A program made the position numbers and the translations under genes. From the NCBI GenBank assembly GCA_029718625.1, contig CM056380.1:111048302-111112301 (forward strand): a stretch of DNA of 64,000 nucleotides, in the 5' to 3' direction. This document shows, piece by piece, positions 1 to 10,676 of this stretch; position 1 is the first letter of the stretch, and each line of letters opens with the position of its first letter. The notes under the pieces were generated by a model. That model searched no databases. It saw nothing but the letters and a program-made list of their open reading frames with translations, and had not been told where the DNA came from. This DNA is from Synaphobranchus kaupii (taxonomy: Eukaryota; Chordata; Actinopteri; Anguilliformes; Synaphobranchidae).

Positions 1-444
1 AACAGGTATGGAGCAATTGATTTGAGATACTTAACCCATAGTTTGGCTGCTTGCTCCGAGACACTGGGCCTGTAGTGTAGCTGCAACATCCCCTTCTGTC
101 TCATCTTACGAAACAGTATTTTTTTTCGTAGTAGACACATCATAGCTCACTCCAACCAAAATGAATATGTGATGACAAACATGTTGAAGATGAGCGGGTA
201 AGGCACTCAATTTATTATGCTACGAACTGCGTCCACAAAACAACAGCTTGTTCACGGTAGGATACTAAGGAATGTTCTCCATCGACTTCCACTCAAAAAT
301 ACAGCGTGTCTCCCTGTCCCAAGCATAGACTGTATAAAAATAGGTCCCGCCCCTCCGAGTGAGGGCAGTGAGAACCATATAGAACCTATCTATGCCAGTG
401 ATCCCAGGACTCAACCTGTCCCTCTGATTCGTCCTGAACAAATG

Positions 445-688
445 TTAATACCCTGTCCAAACGACACAATATTTAAAAAAATCAGCACATGCACAGGCAT
501 TAGATGAGGGAAAGGCACCTATTGCAATTAAATTTTTTTGTGTAAAAAATTTATTGACTGAGTATTTTGACCACATTGCTGCCATTGACTTACATGGGGA
601 AAGACCTATACTGGAGCCAACCGCAGTGGCGCTAGTGAGCAACGGCACAATGGCCGCTCCCAGCCCAACCAGGAAGTGAGCTTCAAAA
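445..688 (-). repeat. Dispersed repeat, also present at 53325-53560
   Basis: The reverse complement of this stretch matches 53325-53560 over most of its length with scattered differences. Shared landmarks include CACTTCCTGGT, AAGTCAATGG, AGTCAATAAA, CATCTAATG and TTGTGTCGTTTGGACA. It is non-coding and its family is not recognised. The rest of 1-698 shows no gene or other clear feature. Confidence 0.6.
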
Positions 689-698
689 CGAAAGCCCA

Positions 699-1381
699 GG
701 CTGTGTTCAGAATCGCTCCCTATTCACTATATAGTGCACTATTTAGGGTATCGGCCATTTTGTAGGGTGTCCAAAATTCAAAATGTCAATTTGACACCCT
801 AAATAGTCCACTCAATATCCCCCACAATGCACCACAAAATGTAGGGTACAAACGATGTACACTACATGACCGGAGTTTTTTTTTTGTCAAGATGGCGATG
901 GCTGAGCCTGCGCTCGTCTACAAATGTAAATATAAATGCAAGTTTCATCTTGTAGCCTATATTAAATCAGTTTAATCGGCTTTATAACCGAAATATAAAT
1001 AAACACGGTAGATTAAATATATTACAAAGTGTTAGCTATTTTTTTAATTTAACAATTATTACTGTTTAATGGAAAATGCAACTTAATTAGCTAGCTAGCT
1101 ACCTAGTTACCTAACTTACCTATCTACCTACAACGAGACAACAAAACCCTTGATCAAAATTTAAAAAGAAAACTTTTTTACCGTTTCTTGCATGCTTTCT
1201 CACCAAGCCGGTGACCGCTGTCACGCAAGCGTCGCGCGTTGCTAAGTAACCTATTCAGACTATGTAGTGTCCGAAATCACCTCCTTCTTTTCCACCTGTG
1301 AATCCCTATCTAGTGCCCTATGTAGATTCCCTAAGTAGTGTATAGGGAGGGAGTGAATAGGGAGCGATTCCGAACACAGCC
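699..1381. mobile_element. Non-autonomous DNA transposon (MITE), about 683 bp, CCA target duplication
   Basis: Terminal inverted repeats of about 50 bp start GGCTGTGTTC and end GAACACAGCC; both arms contain TCCCTATTCACT or its complement. CCA flanks both sides (696-698 and 1382-1384), fitting a 3-bp target-site duplication as in Harbinger-like elements. There is no transposase reading frame. An inner palindrome near 760-835 contains TAGGGTGTC and its complement. A fragment of the same family, inverted, occurs at about 31073-31120. Confidence 0.75.
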
Positions 1382-2506
1382 CCAGTCTTGGCCCCTTGAT
1401 GAGAACGCGCCGGACCCCCAAACTGTGCGTTTGGAGGGCGGTGCTATTAGACGGGTTTAGTAGCCTACGAGGAACATTAATGGCACCTGATTGGTTAGAC
1501 GTATTTTGCCTGCGTTTTCAAACCGAACAATATGGCGGCCTGTTAATAAACTTTCTATTATACCATTTAACCGGTCCACTAAAATACGTTTCTGAAAACA
1601 TTTGAGGTCACAAATAGTATATGCAGTTGCTAAATATTGATTCATATTTGATCTAAAACGCCTACTTTGACCGTTTGATCCGAGTTTCGCAAGCAACGGC
1701 GGACGCATTCATTTGCCTTAAGTAGGCTAGTTTTGGAATCTATCCTATGCAAATTCAGAACCGGCGAATGTACCACACAGTCGCCGCGCCACATCCATCA
1801 TGCACCGTGCGATCGCATCGCATCCTCTCCATAGAAAATCAATAGAATGCGTCCGATCGATGTACATCGCCGGATTTGGTGAGAATGCACCTTTAGCCTA
1901 AAGCTGTCAAGTTGCATTAAATAATTTAGGAAAGTTTGGATAGCATTGCTTTGGAATAGAGCTAGTTTATTTAGTGTGAGCTACGATAGGCAATATTGTT
2001 AGTTGTAACTTGGCCACATTTTGATATCAATACTTTTAAAGGCAGGCCTAGTTTTTGCAAGTTGGAATTAAGGACATATAGTGCTCTGTAGGCTATGTGT
2101 GAGTAACTTGGCTTTTTTTTTTTTTTCGTTGGAGACGTTTTTGATCAGATTACTATTACAAAAAAAAAAAAAAAAAACTATAAATGTGCAAAACTGGAAG
2201 TAAAACTGTTCTGACATTTTGATTCTTAACTTGATAAAGAGTATTGAGGTCTGTTCATTGCAGTGTCTGAAAACAAGACAGCTTTTTTTTTTTTTTTTTG
2301 CAGTGCTTTCTCTTACGAGTGATGACACAATTTAAATCTATTTGAGCGCAGTTACTTCATTGTCATGTACACCAAAGTACATGATTTCCTGATTTCTTCT
2401 CACATGCACCACCGGAAAATAATTAGGGATTAATTGTGAAAATCATATTAGAACTGGAACGTCTAAGTCTCCTTGGTGGTTGGTTCATAAGAGATCTCAG
2501 ATCTCA
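1382..2506. other. Non-coding stretch with one dispersed repeat
   Basis: No gene is visible. Positions about 1468-1690 match 42740-42960: both contain CACCTGATTGGTTAGAC, AGTCCACTAAAATA or a close variant, and TTTGATCCGAGTT. This is a dispersed repeat of unknown family. Poly-T and poly-A runs lie at 2113-2126, 2160-2177 and 2283-2299. Confidence 0.5.
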
Positions 2507-2806
2507 GGGGGTACGTCCCAATACTCGAAAAATGCACCCTCCTTTCCTCCACTACCACCTCCTCTCCTCCGTGCCCTGGAAACGGATCTTTGTGTTTTAA
2601 TCTAATGTTGCTGATTACATCTTAATTACGTATTAATGGTTACATATTAATTAATGTCTCAACGCAAACTGCAATGTCAGGTACATCGTGTACTGTACAT
2701 GCAAATGCTTGTACTCAAAATGTTCAGGCAGTTTTGCATACTGGTAGGAGGGGAGTGGTAGAGTGGAGGAAATGAGGTAGGGAGTGAAGACTATTGGGAT
2801 GTAGCC
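2507..2806. mobile_element. MITE of about 300 bp with diverged inverted ends
   Basis: The left end (GTACGTCCCAATACTC) and right end (CTATTGGGATGTAGCC) are inverted relatives, and the adjoining pyrimidine-rich and purine-rich arms are complementary. There is no reading frame, and the exact edge and target duplication could not be fixed. The GTCCCAAT core also appears at the ends of the element at 26497-27963, so the two may be related. Confidence 0.55.
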
Positions 2807-3032
2807 TGGGTCTTTGGTGAAAACTAACTGACAGTGGAATTAATCAAAGATAATTCATGTGAATTGCTTCAGTAATATCAGTCTGTGAAAATGGAGTGCA
2901 CGTAAAATAATGAAGCTTTGTGAGAGGCTGTGGATACAGAGCCACTTAAATCTGGCCTCAAGGTCTGTTGTACTGCTAGTATTAATCAGGATTAATTGTG
3001 AAGTGACTGTTTCTTCCTTGCTCCGTTTGAAG

Positions 3033-3147
3033 ATTGAGTGACAGCCTGGGATTCCCATGAACATAAGCCAATACTCACAAGGAGCTTCCAAGGAATATGT
3101 GGTTTAACAGGGACTTTGGAATGGACGTTGCCCTCAAATACAGTACC
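3033..3147 (+). pseudogene. Decayed copy of alox5 exon 4
   Basis: This stretch aligns with real alox5 exon 4 (16948-17070) at roughly three quarters identity. Shared blocks are CAGCCTGGG, TTCCCATGA, ACTCACAAGGA, TTGCCCTCAA and TACAGTA. Even the intronic TTTGAAG acceptor context in front of it is kept. Short indels and stops destroy the reading frame and the donor site is lost, so it cannot serve as an exon. Flanking DNA at 4100-4310 and 10785-10870 also matches alox5 intron 4, in the same order and orientation. The relic is therefore part of a genomic duplication, not a processed copy. No relics of other exons were recognised. Confidence 0.85.
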
Positions 3148-3281
3148 ATATGTTTACCCTGAGGAATGCACTGCAAAAAAAAGTCTGTCTTAACAAGTGC
3201 TTTAGTGTTGTAATAAGACTTAAAATCAAATGTATTTCTCTCAAGTACAAGATATTAGATTTTTAAAGTTGTTTTTTTTCT

Positions 3282-3363
3282 CTCTTGGGGCAGGGATGGC
3301 AGAGGCTCGGGACTCTTTGGCCATTTTCAGATAGAATGTCGAAAATGGCGGCAAAACGTTTAG
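3282..3363. repeat. 82-bp repeat, near-identical copy at 10421-10502
   Basis: The stretch starting CTCTTGGGGCAGGGATGG and ending near the TTTAG after GCGGCAAAA differs from 10421-10502 at about three positions. It includes a short foldback around ATTTTC and GAAAAT. It is not coding and its family is not recognised. Confidence 0.7.
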
Positions 3364-3531
3364 AAGCGTGTTTTGGCTGAGCAGCTTATCTAGTAGCCTA
3401 GGCGTGGCCCCAGATTGCCTTGATATCTTCTCTCAGACCCTGCCACAGACAGTCATTCATTTTTTAGTGTAAATTATTAAATATGGTATTCTGCTTTAAA
3501 TGACAGCAGAAAAAGAAAGAGTAATATCATA

Positions 3532-4075
3532 CACTGCCCAGCCAAAAAAAAAGTCGCACACTGTAATATTTTGTTGGACCGCCTTTAGCTTTGATTATGG
3601 CGCGCATTCGTCGTGGCATTGTTTCGACAACCTTATGCAACGTCACAACATTTATTTCCGTCCAGACTTGCATTCATTTTTGGCCGAGATCTTGTATTGA
3701 TGACGGGAGAGTCAAACCACTCCGTGAAGTCTTCTCCAGCACATCCCAAAGACTTTCAATGGGGTTAAGGTCAGGACTCTGGTGGCCAATTCATGTGTGA
3801 AAATGATTCCTCATGCTCCCTGAACCACTCTTTCACAATTTTGAGCCCGATTAATCTTGGCATTGTCGTCCTGGAATATGCCCATTGATGGGATAACCTA
3901 GTCATTCAGTACATTCAGGTACTCAGCTGACTTCATTTTATTGCTGCATAACGTTGCTGAGCCTAGACCTGACCAATTGAAGCAACCCCAGATCATAACA
4001 CTGCCTCCAGAGGCTTGTACAGTGGGCACTATGCATGACTGGTGCAACTGCGACTTTCTTTTTGGCCGGGCAGTG
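3532..4075 (-). mobile_element. Internally deleted Tc1/mariner element
   Basis: Inverted ends CACTGCCC...GGGCAGTG are flanked by TA on both sides (3530-3531 and 4076-4077), as expected for Tc1/mariner. The next bases, an A-run ending in AAAGTCGCA at the left and TGCGACTTTCTTTTTGGC at the right, complete the inverted repeat. The interior is an antisense remnant of a fish Tc1 transposase gene (for example the ACCCCAGATCATAACACTGC segment) and is far shorter than a full element of about 1.3-1.6 kb. It sits inside the duplicated alox5 intron copy. Confidence 0.85.
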
Positions 4076-4099
4076 TATATTCCATATACAATGGTTCAA

Positions 4100-4315
4100 A
4101 TCAGTTAACATATCTGAGAGTAATGTCAGAATGTCTCATTTCAACTTCATATGAATTCCAATATTGAGGAAAAGGAAGTAATCTATCCCATAATTGGTAC
4201 CATTTTATTTGAATTCACTCACACACTGACTCAGTTAAAAAACAACGTGATCACCTGTAATTGCGGTCGACTGGAATTTTCTTTAATCATATAATTTTAT
4301 CTTGCACAAGTTTAT
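4100..4315 (+). pseudogene. Relic of alox5 intron 4, first part
   Basis: This matches 17745-17950 in alox5 intron 4. Shared blocks include TCAATATT or a near variant, CTATCCCATA, TACCATT, CTGTAATTGC, GACTGGAA, TCTTTAATCATAT and CACAAGT. It continues the duplication that includes the exon 4 relic at 3033-3147. The match stops at about 4315, where LINE sequence begins. Confidence 0.75.
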
Positions 4316-4413
4316 TTGACTGCACCAGAACCAAACCTGTGTGTAATGTATTTGATGTTCAATGATATTGAAACTTCTCCTTTGTACACAATGTCACGTT
4401 ATGAGGATCTAAC

Positions 4414-4611
4414 GTGTTTATCAATGAAAATCTCAGCAAAGTAAACGCTACCATCGCTTGGAAAGCTCGTCAATTGAAGAAAGGGAAAAAATTACAGAAC
4501 ACCTGGACGGCGAATTGTAAAGTTTATATCAAACCAAATGGGTCATCTCCAGAAAATACCAGACCGGTGCTGATCAGGGCGTTGGAGGAGCTGGAGAAAT
4601 TTGAACAGTAA
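4414..4611 (+). pseudogene. LINE ORF1 C-terminal remnant
   Basis: A 65-residue open stretch contains IAWKARQLKKGKK followed by a lysine-rich, nucleic-acid-binding type sequence and ends in an acidic LEELEKFEQ tail. Its place just upstream of the endonuclease ORF identifies it as the end of ORF1. The rest of ORF1 is missing, so the element is 5'-truncated. The family assignment is by position and general character only. Confidence 0.5.
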
Positions 4612-4824
4612 GGTATGTGAAAACTATGTGAAAACGCCATGAACTCAGTTCAACCAAAAAGTAAAGCTTCACTGATTAAAATGAATGAATTGATGGATAT
4701 AATTGCTGATTATGAAAACGTGAGTATGACATCTAACCAGAACCTAAGATCAAAAGACCCGAATGAAGAAGTTGATCCAGACAGACACTTTTAATATAAT
4801 GGAATAAACAAATGTGGATATTAC

Positions 4825-4989
4825 TTGGAAGACCAGTTCAACGAGTACATTAGCATGGATGGAAAGCTGTCAATAATCCACTTCAATAGCAGGAGTCTAT
4901 ACGCCAACTTTGAACAGATACAGGAGTATCTATGTACATTTGCTAAACCTTTCAACATCATTGCAGTGTCGGAAAATTTTGTGTGTAAG
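4825..4989 (+). pseudogene. LINE ORF2 N-terminus: start of apurinic-like endonuclease
   Basis: The reading frame contains LSIIHFNSRSL, the N-terminal strand typical of the endonuclease/exonuclease/phosphatase fold, and IIAVSENF, equivalent to the conserved SET(W) region. It is cut at 4989 by an insertion flanked by GTAAG repeats. The frame resumes at 6516. The segment normally linking these two parts looks shortened, so this copy was probably already damaged. Confidence 0.75.
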
Positions 4990-6510
4990 TGTTACGAACC
5001 AAATACGGGCTGGACCCAAGTGCAACGACCAGGAGGCAGATTTCACAGCAAGGGGTTTTTATTAAGCTTTGGGGTAGTCCCAAAGCTGTACAGAAAGATA
5101 AGACACAGTAATATACAGGGTGAGAAAGTTCAATACGAACTGCTCCAAGCCGGAGCTGGACTTGAGTACAGGAGGTGAGTTCCAAGCCGGAACTGGACTG
5201 TACTGGACCGGAGGTCCACTCAGGAACTGGACCACGGAGTAGGCGGGTTTGTTCCAAACCGGAACTGGACTTTAAACTGGAGGTGCACGTAGCACCGGAA
5301 CTGGACTGGAACTGGACCGGGAGGTCCAACTGGAACGGGACAGCCGGAACAACAGGATTGTTCCAAACCGGAACTGGACTTTAAACGGGAGGTGCACGTA
5401 GCACCGGAACTGGACCGGAACTGGACCGGGAGGTCCAACTGGAACTGGGTAGCAGGAACAACAGGATTGTTCCAAACCGGAATTGGACTTTAAACTGGAG
5501 GTGCACGTAGCACCGGAACTGGACTGGATCTGGACCGGGAGGTCCAACCGGAACTGGACGGCAGGAACAACAGGATCTGTTCCAAGCCGGAACTGGACTT
5601 TAAACTGGAGGTGCACGTAGCACCGGAACTGGACTGGAACTGGACCGGGAGGTCCAACTGGAACTGGACAGCAGGAACAACAGGATTGTTCCAAGCCGGA
5701 ACTGGACTTTAAACTGGAGGTGCACGAAGCACCGGAACTGGACTGGAACTGGACCGGGAGGTTCAGCTGGTACGGGACTGGATACTGAGGTAGGTAGCCG
5801 GCAGCGCCCGGCAGGGTGGAACTGTGTGGCGGGGCTCAGCTGGAGCCGGTGGAGGTAGCTGGTTTGCTGCGGAACCTGGGACCGTAACCGCGGCAAAGGG
5901 ATTCGCCTTGGCCGGACAGGAACCACTGCAGGATAGCGAGGCAGACACCCCACTGCGGCCGTGCTGCGAGCTGGAGTTGGAGGCACCGTAACACACAAAC
6001 ACACTGACTAACAGCTACAGACTGGTGCAGGCAGGAACAGCTGGTAGTTAGAGGGAGACAGGTTAGCAGCAAAGCATGCAGTAAATGATAGGGCAGAATA
6101 GTAACCAGACCGGAGGGTAGAACGACTGTAAGCTGACGGGTTAGGTTCGCAACCAAGCATACAGCACTCTCGTACAATAACCAGAAGACCAGGAACACAC
6201 AACGTAGTTTAGACAACGAACTGGCGCCGACTAGCAGCCAGCCGGGGGTTTAAGTAGGGGAGTGAAATTGAAAACAAAGGCGAACACGTGAGGAATGTAA
6301 CTGAGTGTGATTGACAATAAACCAGGTGCGGAAAGAAAGCCAAGAGCAGGGAAAGCGATAGGTGGAAACCAAAGTAGGAAACCGAGAAACAAACAGAAGG
6401 GAAACGCCCAGCCTGCAGCAAATGGGAAAACATGGACAGGGGAATCCAACATGACACGGAGGGAAAACAGGAAAACGCGGAGAAGGACAGGAGGGGAACG
6501 GAACGTTACA
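4990..6510. mobile_element. LTR-like insertion with TG...CA ends and 5-bp target duplication
   Basis: The insertion starts TGTTACG and ends CGTTACA, flanked by GTAAG on both sides (4985-4989 and 6511-6515). TG...CA ends with a 5-bp duplication are typical of LTR retrotransposon or solo-LTR insertions; no gag or pol frames were seen inside. Its left third carries an approximately 110-bp tandem repeat. A second copy with the same left end occurs at 26188-36281. Classification as a solo LTR is an inference; a non-autonomous DNA transposon is possible. Confidence 0.7.
5175..5765. repeat. Minisatellite of about 110-bp units, roughly five copies
   Basis: Units contain GGAACTGGAC, GGTCCAACTGGAAC and AGGTGCACGTAGCACCGG. 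The unit itself is built of a shorter GGAACTGGAC-like motif. The array explains several overlapping open frames on both strands, which are not genes. It lies wholly inside the LTR-like insertion at 4990-6510, and the second copy of that element lacks this expansion. Confidence 0.85.
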
Positions 6511-6515
6511 GTAAG

Positions 6516-7310
6516 AGCAGAATTAACAAATCTGGTGGAGGGGTTGCCCTGTTTATTGATGAGAGCATAAATTTTGAGATACTGGAAAGCATGTCAATTG
6601 TCGTTGGAAATGTAATGTAGTGTGTAACAATTGAATTTTCAATGCCGAAAGGTAAAAAAACTGTTATATGCAACGTTTACAGAGCTCCCAGTTCAAAAAT
6701 AGACTTATTCAGCAATTGCCTGGGAGAAATATTAGCAAAAATGAATCAGAGAAATGTTTTCATATGTGGTGACTTTAACGTAGACATATTAAATCCTAAC
6801 GATAACAAGTTGATTGAGGACTTTGTTAACACAATGTATGCGTGCGGAATGCGACCACTAATCACCCAGCCAAGCAGAATCACTAAACATAGTGCCACAC
6901 TAATTGACAATATCTATACAAATATACTGGACACTGTAATAACAAGTGGTATTATGATAAATGATATCTCTGATCACCTTCCAGTCTTCGCTATCTGTGA
7001 CTGGAAACACACTATGGATCAGAAACCAGTGCCAAAAAACTTAAAAAGAATTAGAAACGAAAAGAGACTCAAAGATCTTGAACAAGATATGATGAAACAA
7101 AAGTGGAATGATGTATTGACTGAAAGGGACACAAACAAAGCGTATGAGGCCCTCTTAAACACAATAAATTCACTATATGACAAGCACTGCCCGGTAGTCA
7201 AAACTTCGAGCAAAGACAATAAAGCCAAAGAAAAAAGGCCTTGGTTTACTAAGACCATCGAGAACGCCTGCAGGAAAAAAAACAGCTTATACTGTATAAA
7301 CAGTTTATAA
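6516..7310 (+). pseudogene. LINE ORF2, endonuclease C-terminal part
   Basis: The translation shows SGGGVALFIDES, NVYRAPSS, FICGDFNVDIL, SATLIDNIYTN and SDHLPVF. These are the ordered motifs of the LINE apurinic-like endonuclease, with catalytic GDFN and SDH. A stop at 6618-6620 and a small frameshift near 7290-7305 separate it from the reverse transcriptase frame. The domain nicks target DNA to prime reverse transcription. This copy is disabled by those lesions and by the insertion at 4990-6510. Confidence 0.85.
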
Positions 7311-7360
7311 AGGAAAGGAGTGTACAATCATATGCAAAGTACAAACGTTTCAGAAACAGA

Positions 7361-9190
7361 GTGACATATTTGCTGAGGAAACATAAAAAAGATTATTATG
7401 ACAAGTTACTAACAGAAAATAGAAACTACACCAGAAATCTCTGGAATATAATAAATTCTGTCTCTGGGCGAAAGGCCAAGCGGACATTCTCGGATCATTT
7501 CAATATAAACAACAGGAGGGAAGAAGATAATAAGGTGATAGTAGATAGTTTCAACAAATACTTTGTTAGTGTTGGTCCGGAGCTAGCCAAGGCCATTCCA
7601 TCCTCACTCCTGCAGTGGGATCACTTTGATAGGGGCAGTGAGATAAAAAAAGAGTCATTATTTTTAGATCCTGTCACACAAACTGAAATCAAAGCAATAC
7701 TGATAGATTGCACAGCTAAGACATCCACTGACGTAGACCAGATAGACATGACGTTGTTAAAAAGTATATCAAAAGCGATCATACCTCCGCTAACATATAT
7801 ATGTAACTTATCGTTCTTTAATGGCGTGTTTCCAGATAAAATGAAGATAGCAAGAGTTCTTCCTCTGTACAAAAGTGGAGACAAACATGAGTTTTCAAAT
7901 TATCGTCCTGTTTCAATTTTACCACAGTGCTCAAAAATTATTGAAAAGCTCTTTAATGCCAGATTAGATAAGTTCATTGATAAGCACAAACTGCTATGTG
8001 ACAGCCAATACGGGTTCAGAAAAAAACATTCAACAGCACTGGCCCTAACAGAATCCATAGAATTTATCAAGGACGCGTTAGACCGGAAATTATACACTAT
8101 AGGCATCTTCATTGACCTGAAAAAAGCTTTTGACACGATAAACCACAGCATATTGGTTGAAAAATTGTACAGATATGGAGTTAGAGGAATCGCATTACAA
8201 TGGATAAAGAGTTACCTATCAAATAGAGTTCAATTTGTTCAGATAGGGGACAGCATATCAACATGCCTGGACATCACCTGTGGGGTCACGCAGGGTTCAG
8301 TCTTAGGACCAAAATTATTTATACTATATATTAATGACATAGTCAAAGTATCTGACGTCCTAAAATTAATTTTATTCGCGGACGACACAAACATCCTCTG
8401 CTCTGGAATTGATCTTAATCAAATGGTCAAATTAGTTAACAATGAAATGTCAAAGCTTCACACGTGGTTTAATATTAATAAATTATCACTAAACCTTTCA
8501 AAGACAAAATTCATATTATTCGGGAAAAGAGGCCTGAAGGAAAACATAAACTTAAAGGTCAATGGTACCAACATTGAACGAGTGAACGAACACAAGATTC
8601 TGGGGGTTACGGTAGATTGCCTCCTGACATGGAAACCACATGTGAAGCTAGTTCAATGTAAGTTGGCCAAAAGCGTGTCTATTTTGTGGAAAATGCAGAA
8701 ATTACTCAATCAACATTCACTTAAGACAATTTACTCGGCACTCATAACACCCCACCTTCATTACTGTGTCGAAGTGTGGGGTCACACTTATAAAGACACT
8801 ACAGAGCCGCTGTTTAAACTCCAAAAAAGGGCACTGAGAGTTGTATATTGTGTTCCATATAGAGATCACACTAATGATTTGTTCATTAAGGCAAAGTTTC
8901 TCAAGTGGCATGACATAATTAAGTATAATACCTTACAAATATTATTTTTAGCCTCCAAAAGTCTTTTACCAGTAAATATACAGGATTTGTTTTTAAAGAG
9001 AGATAACATACACAACTTGAGAGGAAACATGATTTATAAACAAAAATCGATAAAGTCTACACTCAGAGGTCATTCTGTATCTATTGTGGGGGTTAAGCTT
9101 TGGAACAGTTTACATGATGAGATTAAATCGTCTACGAATTTGAAGGTCTTCAAGAGTAGGATAAAATGTAAGATGGTAGGAAACTACTAA
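7361..9190 (+). CDS. LINE ORF2, reverse transcriptase and C-terminal region, 609 codons without a stop
   Basis: The frame is open for 609 codons. Motifs in order are FSNYRPVSILP, YGFRKKHST, IFIDLKKAFDTINH, GVTQGSVLGPKLFILYIND and the catalytic FADDTN box, followed by the connection region and a C-terminal domain with HYCVEVWGH. The enzyme would copy the element's RNA at a nicked genomic site. The initiation codon is not natural: the frame opens because of an upstream frameshift, and in an intact element this would be the second half of a single ORF2. The uninterrupted length suggests a fairly recent insertion. Confidence 0.85.
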   Translation: MTYLLRKHKKDYYDKLLTENRNYTRNLWNIINSVSGRKAKRTFSDHFNINNRREEDNKVIVDSFNKYFVSVGPELAKAIPSSLLQWDHFDRGSEIKKESLFLDPVTQTEIKAILIDCTAKTSTDVDQIDMTLLKSISKAIIPPLTYICNLSFFNGVFPDKMKIARVLPLYKSGDKHEFSNYRPVSILPQCSKIIEKLFNARLDKFIDKHKLLCDSQYGFRKKHSTALALTESIEFIKDALDRKLYTIGIFIDLKKAFDTINHSILVEKLYRYGVRGIALQWIKSYLSNRVQFVQIGDSISTCLDITCGVTQGSVLGPKLFILYINDIVKVSDVLKLILFADDTNILCSGIDLNQMVKLVNNEMSKLHTWFNINKLSLNLSKTKFILFGKRGLKENINLKVNGTNIERVNEHKILGVTVDCLLTWKPHVKLVQCKLAKSVSILWKMQKLLNQHSLKTIYSALITPHLHYCVEVWGHTYKDTTEPLFKLQKRALRVVYCVPYRDHTNDLFIKAKFLKWHDIIKYNTLQILFLASKSLLPVNIQDLFLKRDNIHNLRGNMIYKQKSIKSTLRGHSVSIVGVKLWNSLHDEIKSSTNLKVFKSRIKCKMVGNY

Positions 9191-10115
9191 ATATAAACAA
9201 TAGTGGGTTATCAAGAAATGAAAACAATGTCACGATGTGCAAAAAACATTGGAAGCAGTTTACACAGGATCATGGATCTTGCAACACAAGACAGCAGACA
9301 CTGGCACAACCTGCTCAGGATGGAGCTTCTAAACTCGTCATTTAACGCTATTGATAAGGTATTCTATACCAGGCGTTGGACTTTGCTGTTGAAATGAAAC
9401 AAATTGTTTTGACTAATGTATGACATGTACATTTAAATCCGACTTATTTGGACTTTAATATTTGGTTTATTTTATTTTAGCTTATTTTTTCTTTCTCGGT
9501 CTGTTTTGTTATAAAGAAAATTCAGCTATGCTGTTGTGATACGGAAAAATCTGTTTTAAACAAATGTATAATGTGAACATTTAAATTTGAGTTGCGAATT
9601 GGGGCGGGACTTTTGATAAGCAGGCTGCTTTTTCCCGTATCCCTTTTCGGCAGGTACTGTGTTTGTTCAGGGCATATTACAGAAATTTGGATGAAGTGTG
9701 ACTATATGCGTGCCGAAATAAATAAATAAATAGATAAAAAGATAAAATGATGGCAAAATCTTGACACAACTTTTCACGTAATAAGCCAGGCTGTGCTTTT
9801 TGATTGTTTTGCCCTTAGTTATGTCCGACAAACTGTAATCTGCTTTAGCCCCTTGCAGGACTGTCAACTAGTTTCTCTTTACTATCTGAAATATCCAGCT
9901 GGAAAGACAAATCTGAAAGCCAACCACAATCCAGGATAGGGAAGCCGGTTTTAAAAAAAGAACACAAACAAATATTTGCATGCATCCCGAAAGAACTCTG
10001 TTTATACAAAGTGCTACTGTCCCGGTCGAGATGGCTTGGATAAATGGCCCTCTTTGTAACATGCAGTTTGTGTAAATGGGTGTTGTGTGTCTTGGTGATA
10101 TCACACTTTTGTATT
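9191..10115 (+). other. LINE 3' UTR and unassigned sequence
   Basis: The first 560 bases belong to the LINE 3' UTR. The tail at 9716-9748 is rich in AAATA and GATAAAA repeats, the usual 3' terminus of such elements. From about 9750 to 10115 there is single-copy-looking sequence without a gene, presumably more of the duplicated alox5 intron or older insertions. Confidence 0.5.
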
Positions 10116-10123
10116 CCTGAGAG

Positions 10124-10668
10124 TAGAGCTGCAACTATTGATTATTTTCTTAGCGATTAGTCTATCGATTACTTTTTCGAATAATCGAGAGGCACGTTTT
10201 TTTTTTCAAAACATAACAATTTATTGATATAACAATGACAGATCTGAACAAAAATGTCATATCATTTCATCAAAGAATTAATAATAAAAAGAAATTATAA
10301 TTTATTATTTATTTATTTAAATATACATTTTTAACAAACAACAAACCAATCACCCATCCCACCCTCAATTTCTTCCCCTCTCTCTACCCTCCCTCCACTT
10401 TACCCCTCCTCCTTTCCAATCTCTTGGGGCAGGGATGGCAGAGGCTCAGGACTCTTCGGCCATTTTCAGATAGAATGTCGAAAATGGCGGCAAAATGTTT
10501 AGCCGCAAGATGAGCGCTTTGGAGAGATTATAAAAAATAAAAAAAAGATTTTAAAAAATGTATATTTTTATTATTATCAACTAATCGGCAAGGGGGAAAA
10601 TGTAATCGATGAGTTTTTTTTAAAATAATCGATTAAATCGATTAGTTTGATTAACTGTTGCAGCCCTA
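10124..10668. mobile_element. hAT-type MITE with 8-bp target duplication
   Basis: The ends TAGAGCTGCAAC and GTTGCAGCCCTA are inverted, with extended complementary arms rich in ATCGATTA. Flanks are CCTGAGAG (10116-10123) and GCTGAGAG (10669-10676), an 8-bp duplication with one change, typical of hAT. There is no transposase frame. A copy of the 82-bp repeat from 3282-3363 lies inside at 10421-10502. Confidence 0.8.
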
Positions 10669-10676
10669 GCTGAGAG

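Larger units (their letters stand above)
4400..9750 (+). mobile_element. Non-LTR retrotransposon (LINE, L2/CR1-like), 5'-truncated and interrupted
   Basis: In order this contains an ORF1 C-terminal remnant (4414-4608), the start of ORF2 with endonuclease (4825-4989), a foreign 1.5-kb insertion (4990-6510), the rest of the endonuclease (6516-7310), the reverse transcriptase and C-terminal region (7361-9190), a 3' UTR, and a short A-rich tail with AAATA repeats at 9716-9748. This order and the AAATA-type tail fit Jockey-superfamily LINEs such as L2, CR1 or Rex1; the exact clade cannot be decided by eye. It lies within the duplicated alox5 intron copy and so is younger than that duplication. The 5' edge is approximate. 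Confidence 0.85.

Noticed and set aside
5600..6004. Pro/Val-rich minus-strand frames of 126-140 codons
   Set aside because: Produced by the approximately 110-bp tandem repeat in the LTR-like element; no conserved domain.
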